Below, one piece after another: positions 34,269 to 39,105 of a DNA stretch of 39,105 nucleotides (its first letter is position 1; every line of letters begins with the position of its first letter). The position numbers and the translations under genes were made by a program. A model generated the notes under the pieces. That model worked only from the letters and a program-made list of their open reading frames with translations, was not told the origin of the DNA and ran no database searches. The stretch lies in NCBI GenBank assembly GCA_015069195.1, contig SVJA01000018.1, positions 1 to 39,105 of the forward strand. The letters run 5' to 3'. The DNA is from Oscillospiraceae bacterium (GTDB taxonomy: Bacteria > Bacillota > Clostridia > UBA1212).

Positions 34269-36935
34269 ATGAAAGATAAGAAAAGCTTGAAGATAAGAAT
34301 TGCCGTCATTGTTGCGGCAGTGATATATATAACCGTATCCGTTGTACTCGGAGTAGTTTTTTGGAATGATGACGAAGGACTTATTCCGGGGGTGAAAATC
34401 TACGGTTTGACCGGTATCGGTACAGAGGAGTCAGTACCGATGGAGATAAACGGTCTGAAATTGATTACAAACGGTGTGAATAATTCTGTGTATTATACTT
34501 CACCTGAACTTGATCTAGGTTATCTTTCCGAAAGCGATTTGTACGGCTCTGATACTGAGTATTATTCGCCGGCTATAGTTGTTGGGGAGGGTAAGTATGC
34601 CGATAACGGAACCGTCGTGAGAATATACAACGAAAAGCAGGTTTGTACGGCACAGTTTTCGGCGTTCCCGTCAAGTGTAAAAGGTGGTGTACTTGTTGCT
34701 GCAGGCAGAACCGTTATTGACGGAAAGAATGTTACTTTGATTGCGACAGCGGCGTACGGTGCTTTTAACGACGATGCTCGTTGCGTACGTGTTTACGACA
34801 GCCACGGCATGCTCTATATGAAGATAATCCCCGAGTTTTATGCAAAAGCTCCTTTTACCATAGCTACGGGACATTTTATAAAGGGTGATTCAAGCGAATA
34901 CCTTTTGGTTTCGGAATCTGTGATAAAAGACGGAAAAATACAGGCAGTGATTTATTCACTTTCTGACGGTTCGGTAAAAGGGGAGTATGTTTATGACCTC
35001 GGAAAAGAAAATGACGAAAAAAATGTTTCCGTAAGTGTCAGAAATAAAGCTGACGGAAATGACAAAATCATTCTTTTTGCGGAAAGTCCCAAACCTTACA
35101 AAAATAAATACTTTAATATCGAAGAAGAAGTTGCTCCCGAGGAAAAAGATACATCTGATATGTATGCTGTTTTTGAGGGTGATGCGACCGGATTGCTCGA
35201 AAAGGTTGACATGGTTTTGCCGTATGGGGCGACCGGTGTGTATTCTTCGTCTGAATTTGGTGAGAAGTATATTGTTACCGCAAACAATGAGTTTTTCGAA
35301 AATGATGTATCTTATGTATATGTGTACGGATACGGTGAGAAAAACGGTACATTGCGCTATGTAGATTACGAAGAAAAACGCTTTTATTGGAATGCCGATA
35401 AATCGGTTAACGATGTAGAGGCGTTGTCTTTGATCGAATCTTCTTTTGTGAGCTATGCCGATGAACTCGAAATGGCAAACAGTGAAGATGTTACGAAATT
35501 GATAAAAAAAGCTGAGAGGGCGGCAGAGTTTGCATATTGGAAAGTAAAACTTGCCGGTTACGGAATAGAACCGGCAAAGGCTGTTTATGATGCGCTCACT
35601 GCGGAGTACAGGAGATCCCCGAGCAGTGTAGTTTCAATGGAGATTTTTTCAACTACTGATGTTTTAAGTGGTGTTACACTTAGCGACAGCGGAGAGGAAA
35701 TAAGAGCTGCATTTGCGGAATATCTTTTAAATCTGTACGGAAATATCGATAATATAAATAAAAAATTCGGTGCATCTTTTTCATCGATTAAGGATATAAA
35801 TATTCCGAAAACTGATGAGGCATCATTTGATTTGAAAAACGACGATTATTACAGGGACTGGTATAGGTTTACAAGATACAGGGTCGGTAAAAGAATTACC
35901 GCGCTTTACGGTGCTGCGATATCAAGCGGATTGCCACCTGCATTGGTTACATGTGATGCAGAATTGTCGGACTATCTGCCGGAAGAAAGTGACGCTGCGG
36001 ATTACAATATAGAAAATAAATATTACATTGATGGCCTTTCTATTATTCCTGAGAGTGTTATGTATAATGTCGGCGCTTCGCTCGGTCTTAGCAGAGTGGG
36101 CGTGTGGTATACAAACCCTCGTCATGCTGTTTCTCTTGCTTTTTCAGCAGGATTTAAGGATATTACGTTATCATCCTATTCGTCGGGAACTGATTCATAC
36201 GAAAAATCATTTTATCAGCTTTTGTATATGTACAGAAACGGTTGCAAATATGTCGGTATCGAAAGTGCAAATCCGGACTATGCGGTTGCCGAGTTGAATG
36301 CTATCGAGTTGTTGTTGCAAAGAGATACTTCACGAAACAGTTATGCAACCGGCACTGCGGGAGTTAGGGCAGTGATGTACAACGGAAAAAAATACAACAT
36401 TGTTACGCTGGGATCTTCGTCTAACGGTCTTCTTAAGTCTGTAGACAAAGAAGGAAAACGCGAAGGGTCGGTATATTCGGTTCCTTTCCATTCGGATATC
36501 CAAAGCGAAGGGGCTAAGGTTCATAACAATCCGAGAAAAGGTCTGAATACTGCGACATTTCACGATTTGGCTCCCGGTTCGTCTATAGAGGTCCGCTTTG
36601 TTGCAACGGGTGGTAAAACCGAAAACTCATATGTGAAAGTAAATGTTTATCACGACGGATTTTTACTTGAAGATGCTTGTATAAGTTATAAACTTGATGA
36701 TTCTGACAAATACTACAGATATGTATTTAAAAATGATTTGGAGCTTGGCAGTGTAAAAATCGAAATCGAATGTGTATGCGAAGATTACACAGAGTTTAAG
36801 TTGAATGATGTGGATGTGATTCTGCAGAGAGAGAATAATATATATCCTGCTGCAGACGATTACAAAGGTTCTTCGTCAGCCGGTGGTATAACGATGGATA
36901 TCCTTGACCGTGATGCTTTGTACGAAGAAGCGTGA
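34269..36935 (+). CDS. Large anchored exported protein with possible propeller and glycosidase-like barrel
   Basis: Not assigned to a known family. The 888-residue protein has one N-terminal membrane helix (about 8-32) and no lipobox. Residues about 50-385 look like repeated beta blades (VVVGEGKYAD, LIATAAYG, TIATGHF, YIVTANNEF). Residues about 470-570 contain FAEYLLNLYGNIDNINKKFG and YYRDWYRFTRYRVGKRI. This resembles the segment in GH42-type glycosidases where the chain is said to contain a short cohort 'EYL..KYG.i..LN..fG' before DW..F. A C-terminal beta-sandwich (about 740-865) could bind glycans. Catalytic glutamates cannot be placed, so it may be non-enzymatic. ATG 34269 (after GGTGA) is preferred over GTG 34260. 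YugP follows 16 nt later. Confidence 0.7.
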   Translation: MKDKKSLKIRIAVIVAAVIYITVSVVLGVVFWNDDEGLIPGVKIYGLTGIGTEESVPMEINGLKLITNGVNNSVYYTSPELDLGYLSESDLYGSDTEYYSPAIVVGEGKYADNGTVVRIYNEKQVCTAQFSAFPSSVKGGVLVAAGRTVIDGKNVTLIATAAYGAFNDDARCVRVYDSHGMLYMKIIPEFYAKAPFTIATGHFIKGDSSEYLLVSESVIKDGKIQAVIYSLSDGSVKGEYVYDLGKENDEKNVSVSVRNKADGNDKIILFAESPKPYKNKYFNIEEEVAPEEKDTSDMYAVFEGDATGLLEKVDMVLPYGATGVYSSSEFGEKYIVTANNEFFENDVSYVYVYGYGEKNGTLRYVDYEEKRFYWNADKSVNDVEALSLIESSFVSYADELEMANSEDVTKLIKKAERAAEFAYWKVKLAGYGIEPAKAVYDALTAEYRRSPSSVVSMEIFSTTDVLSGVTLSDSGEEIRAAFAEYLLNLYGNIDNINKKFGASFSSIKDINIPKTDEASFDLKNDDYYRDWYRFTRYRVGKRITALYGAAISSGLPPALVTCDAELSDYLPEESDAADYNIENKYYIDGLSIIPESVMYNVGASLGLSRVGVWYTNPRHAVSLAFSAGFKDITLSSYSSGTDSYEKSFYQLLYMYRNGCKYVGIESANPDYAVAELNAIELLLQRDTSRNSYATGTAGVRAVMYNGKKYNIVTLGSSSNGLLKSVDKEGKREGSVYSVPFHSDIQSEGAKVHNNPRKGLNTATFHDLAPGSSIEVRFVATGGKTENSYVKVNVYHDGFLLEDACISYKLDDSDKYYRYVFKNDLELGSVKIEIECVCEDYTEFKLNDVDVILQRENNIYPAADDYKGSSSAGGITMDILDRDALYEEA

Positions 36936-36951
36936 GAAAGAGGTAATATAA

Positions 36952-37641
36952 ATGTATATTGATCCTTTGTATATTATTTTGGTTATGCCCGCCGTTATCT
37001 TGGCTTTTATTGCACAGATCGGCGTTAAAACGACTTTTTCAAAATATTCTAAAGTTTCACCTGCGAGGAGAATAACAGGTGAGGATGCCGCAAGAGCGGT
37101 ACTTCGTGCAAACGGAGTAGAAGGCGTAAGATTTGAATATGTTGCAGGTGATTTGACTGACCATTTTGATCCTAAAACAAACACTATAAGACTTTCCGGA
37201 AGTGTAGGAAGTGCTTCTTCGATAGCTGCAATAGGTGTTGCAGCTCATGAAGCCGGTCACGCAGTACAACATGCAAAAGGTTATGCTCTGATAAAATTCA
37301 GAATGGCTATTATCCCAATTACAAATATCGGTTCGATGTTAGCGTTCCCTCTTATATTGATAGGAATTCTCATCGAAATGACTGCGCTTGCATATTTGGG
37401 CATAGCATTCTTCGGATTTTCTACTGTGTTCCAACTTGTAACTTTGCCTGTGGAGTTGAATGCTTCAAAACGTGCGGTACAGGCAATCAAAAACGAAGGT
37501 TTGCTTGATGGTGACGAGCTTAAGGGTGCGAAAAAAACTCTTACAGCCGCAGCAATGACTTATCTTGCGGCATTGTTTGTATCAGTTATGCAGTTGCTGC
37601 GATTGGTTTTAATGGTTGGCGGCAGCAGAAGAAGAGATTGA
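36952..37641 (+). CDS. yugP: YugP-family zinc metallopeptidase
   Basis: The 229-residue integral membrane protein has an N-terminal helix and a zinc-binding HEAGH at 99-103. Two or three C-terminal helices flank a conserved LPVELNASKRA, which probably supplies the third ligand. It belongs to the neutral zinc peptidase family of B. subtilis YugP; substrates are unknown, and membrane-protein quality control or envelope processing is plausible. AGAGGT precedes the ATG. It sits 16 nt after the 888-residue protein, which suggests co-transcription. Confidence 0.9.
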   Translation: MYIDPLYIILVMPAVILAFIAQIGVKTTFSKYSKVSPARRITGEDAARAVLRANGVEGVRFEYVAGDLTDHFDPKTNTIRLSGSVGSASSIAAIGVAAHEAGHAVQHAKGYALIKFRMAIIPITNIGSMLAFPLILIGILIEMTALAYLGIAFFGFSTVFQLVTLPVELNASKRAVQAIKNEGLLDGDELKGAKKTLTAAAMTYLAALFVSVMQLLRLVLMVGGSRRRD

Positions 37642-37662
37642 TAAATTGTTGATTGTTTGATG

Positions 37663-37686
37663 CCCCGCCGGTGATAGCCGGTGGGG
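37663..37686. terminator. Terminator between yugP and the radical SAM gene
   Basis: A 9-bp GC-rich stem with one G-U pair (37663-37671 with 37678-37686) lies between convergent stop codons and is followed by a short T-rich stretch on the plus strand. Confidence 0.65.
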
Positions 37687-37700
37687 TATATTTGTAATAA

Positions 37701-38594
37701 TCAGATGCCGCTCAGATTAAAATTTGGTATATATTCTTCTTTTGCGGAAGAGAGTTCCTGAACAAAGCCGTCACAAATATTTGTGTTGTACATATATTCA
37801 ACTGCCTTCTTGTGTTCATATTCCGTAAGTTTTCTGTTGAGTTCGCTAAAACCGGTTTTTACATACGGTGTGTATTGGCTCATCAGGCTGAACATCACAT
37901 CTCCCTGGTTGAACGTTTCATTCACCCAATCAATAATCGAAAAAGTATTTTGTAAATTTCCCGGAATTATCATATGTCTTATGATGACACCTTTCTTCAT
38001 TTGTCCGTTATCATTGATTTCAAAAGGTCCGGTCTGCCTGAACATTTCCGTAATTGCCTCTTTTGCGATGTCGGGATAATCGGGCGCATTTGAATATTTT
38101 AATGCCGGCTTTGATAAACCGTACTTCATGTCGGGAAGATATATATCCACCTTGCCGTCTAATTTCTTCAATGTATCAGTACTTTCGTAGCCACCGCTGT
38201 TATACACAAGCGGAACGTTAAGCTTGCCGTGTATTTCAAGAGATTTTAAAATCGCATCGGTAAAGTGCGTAGGAGTGACAAGATTTATGCACGATGCACC
38301 TTGCATAATAAGTTCGTCATATATTTCACTCAGTCTTTGCGGTGTGATGGTTTTACCTTTTGCAATATGTGCATCGATACCGCTGATTTCACTGTTCTGA
38401 CAGTAGTAACATTTTAAATTGCAACCGCTGAAGAAAATATTTCCTGCTCCGCGCTTTCCGCTGATGCACGGTTCTTCCCAAGGGTGAAGTGCCGCTTTTG
38501 CGCAAACAGGCATAAGTCCGCTGCGGCAAAAACCGTTGCCTTCGTATTCATTTCGGAGGGCATTACACTTTCTGGGACAGTCGTTGCAAATCAA
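37701..38594 (-). CDS. PflX-like radical SAM protein
   Basis: The 297-residue protein carries the radical SAM cluster motif CNLKCYYC in the family-typical spot after FSGC. An N-terminal cysteine set (CNDCPRKC, then GFCRSG) suggests an auxiliary site, as in the PflX/COG1313 group related to pyruvate formate-lyase activases. The real substrate of this group is unknown; it probably makes a glycyl radical on, or modifies, a partner protein. I prefer TTG 38594, which has AAGGAGA 6 nt upstream and gives the family-like start ICNDCPRKC. The frame extends to GTG 38672 without a ribosome binding site. No glycyl radical enzyme is in the window. Confidence 0.87.
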   Translation of the reverse strand: MICNDCPRKCNALRNEYEGNGFCRSGLMPVCAKAALHPWEEPCISGKRGAGNIFFSGCNLKCYYCQNSEISGIDAHIAKGKTITPQRLSEIYDELIMQGASCINLVTPTHFTDAILKSLEIHGKLNVPLVYNSGGYESTDTLKKLDGKVDIYLPDMKYGLSKPALKYSNAPDYPDIAKEAITEMFRQTGPFEINDNGQMKKGVIIRHMIIPGNLQNTFSIIDWVNETFNQGDVMFSLMSQYTPYVKTGFSELNRKLTEYEHKKAVEYMYNTNICDGFVQELSSAKEEYIPNFNLSGI

Positions 38595-38672
38595 AACAGT
38601 TCTCCTTGCAGTAAAATTTTGTAAGTATGTATCAATTTTTACATTTGTGTGCGATTTAGTCAATACTTTCAC

Positions 38673-38701
38673 TTGCTAAATATTAAAACTAGGACTAAAA
38701 T
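38673..38701 (+). promoter_or_regulatory. Possible promoter of the last gene
   Basis: TTGCTA (38673-38678), 17 nt and TAAAAT (38696-38701) lie about 59 nt before the ATG at 38760. Confidence 0.45.
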
Positions 38702-38759
38702 ATATCCGTTAAAGGATAATTTTGATGACCTTTACCGGGTCGTGAAAGGGCGATTGCTT

Positions 38760-39105
38760 ATGGGCGGAATGGAAGTACTTTTTATAGTTGTAGCGGCTAT
38801 ATCGATAATTGTATCTGCTTTTATACTTATAAAATTCAGAAATATTAAGTTTTCACTTATTGCGGGCCTTGCTGCTGTTGCGATAATTCTCGGATTGGTG
38901 CTGTTTGCTGCCGATAATCCGAAGGATGACGGAGATGATGTTATGAAAAATACTCCCACGCAGTCAGCTACTTCTGTGGCTTCGCCGACTGCGACTGCAG
39001 GCGCTACGCCTGAAAGTACAAAGGATGCTTCTTCTGATATTATTTTAACTGCCGCTCCGACGGTTAAGCCTACTGCGACTCCTGTGCCTACTCATATAAG
39101 ACTCC
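38760..39105 (+). CDS. Membrane protein with Thr/Pro-rich segment (3' end beyond window)
   Basis: The frame is open from ATG 38760 to the window end (115 codons). Two membrane helices (about residues 4-23 and 31-51) are followed by an Asp-rich turn and then a Ser/Thr/Ala/Pro-rich stretch (SPTATAGATPES, VKPTATPVPTH). Such linkers in Clostridia usually connect a membrane anchor to an extracellular domain that would lie beyond 39105. AAAGGG (38745-38750) lies 9 nt before the ATG. The function is not visible. Confidence 0.75.
   Translation, partial: MGGMEVLFIVVAAISIIVSAFILIKFRNIKFSLIAGLAAVAIILGLVLFAADNPKDDGDDVMKNTPTQSATSVASPTATAGATPESTKDASSDIILTAAPTVKPTATPVPTHIRL

Overview
The window looks like chromosomal DNA from a low-GC, Gram-positive Clostridia-type bacterium, most likely a gut or rumen Oscillospirales-like organism. 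The evidence is strong AGGAGG-type ribosome binding sites, sigma-A promoters close to TTGACA-N17-TATAAT, a four-cysteine ribosomal protein L28, Firmicutes-typical families (YqhQ/DUF1385, YugP, DUF5665, VanZ-like, PflX-like radical SAM) and Thr/Pro-rich secreted linkers. The taxonomic placement is inference. No tRNA, rRNA, CRISPR array, transposase or prophage gene was seen.

Layout. 1-257: frameshifted remnant of an AbrB/SpoVT-type regulator. 258-2920: divergent ClC channel/antiporter with a TrkA-C domain and a nucleoside hydrolase. 3019-6041: GH36 lipoprotein (alpha-galactosidase-like), divergent from a VanZ-like membrane protein. 6150-8652: MBL/beta-CASP nuclease and a DUF1295 membrane reductase-like protein. 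8709-10670 (minus): TcdA and YchF. 10909-13787: a response regulator with a completely degenerate receiver, an HtrA-type protease and endonuclease III, overlapped tail-to-tail by a minus-strand membrane-anchored protein. 14648-15862: rpmB and an EamA transporter. 15927-20038 (minus): yqhQ-prmC-recG. 20320-28378: three consecutive paralogous surface proteins, each with its own promoter, signal peptide, modular ectodomain, C-terminal membrane helix and terminator. 28602-30677: an EF-G-like paralogue. 30764-33436 (minus): GH78 alpha-L-rhamnosidase. 33535-37641: DUF5665 protein, small membrane protein, an 888-residue anchored protein with a possible propeller and glycosidase-like barrel, and a YugP zinc peptidase. 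37701-38594 (minus): PflX-like radical SAM protein. 38760-end: the start of a two-helix membrane protein with a Thr/Pro-rich tail.

How it fits together. Housekeeping functions (translation, tRNA modification, DNA repair, RNA turnover) are interleaved with cell-envelope and carbohydrate functions: GH36 outside, GH78 inside, carbohydrate-binding-like surface modules, and an HtrA envelope protease beside an apparently phosphorylation-independent regulator. This suits a plant-polysaccharide-using gut anaerobe.

The best candidates for something undescribed are the surface-protein triplet, which shares a GTDD motif where a sortase signal would sit; the pseudo-receiver/HtrA pair; and the 888-residue protein with its small membrane partners. 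Several convergent gene ends share very long perfect palindromes that reach into stop codons.
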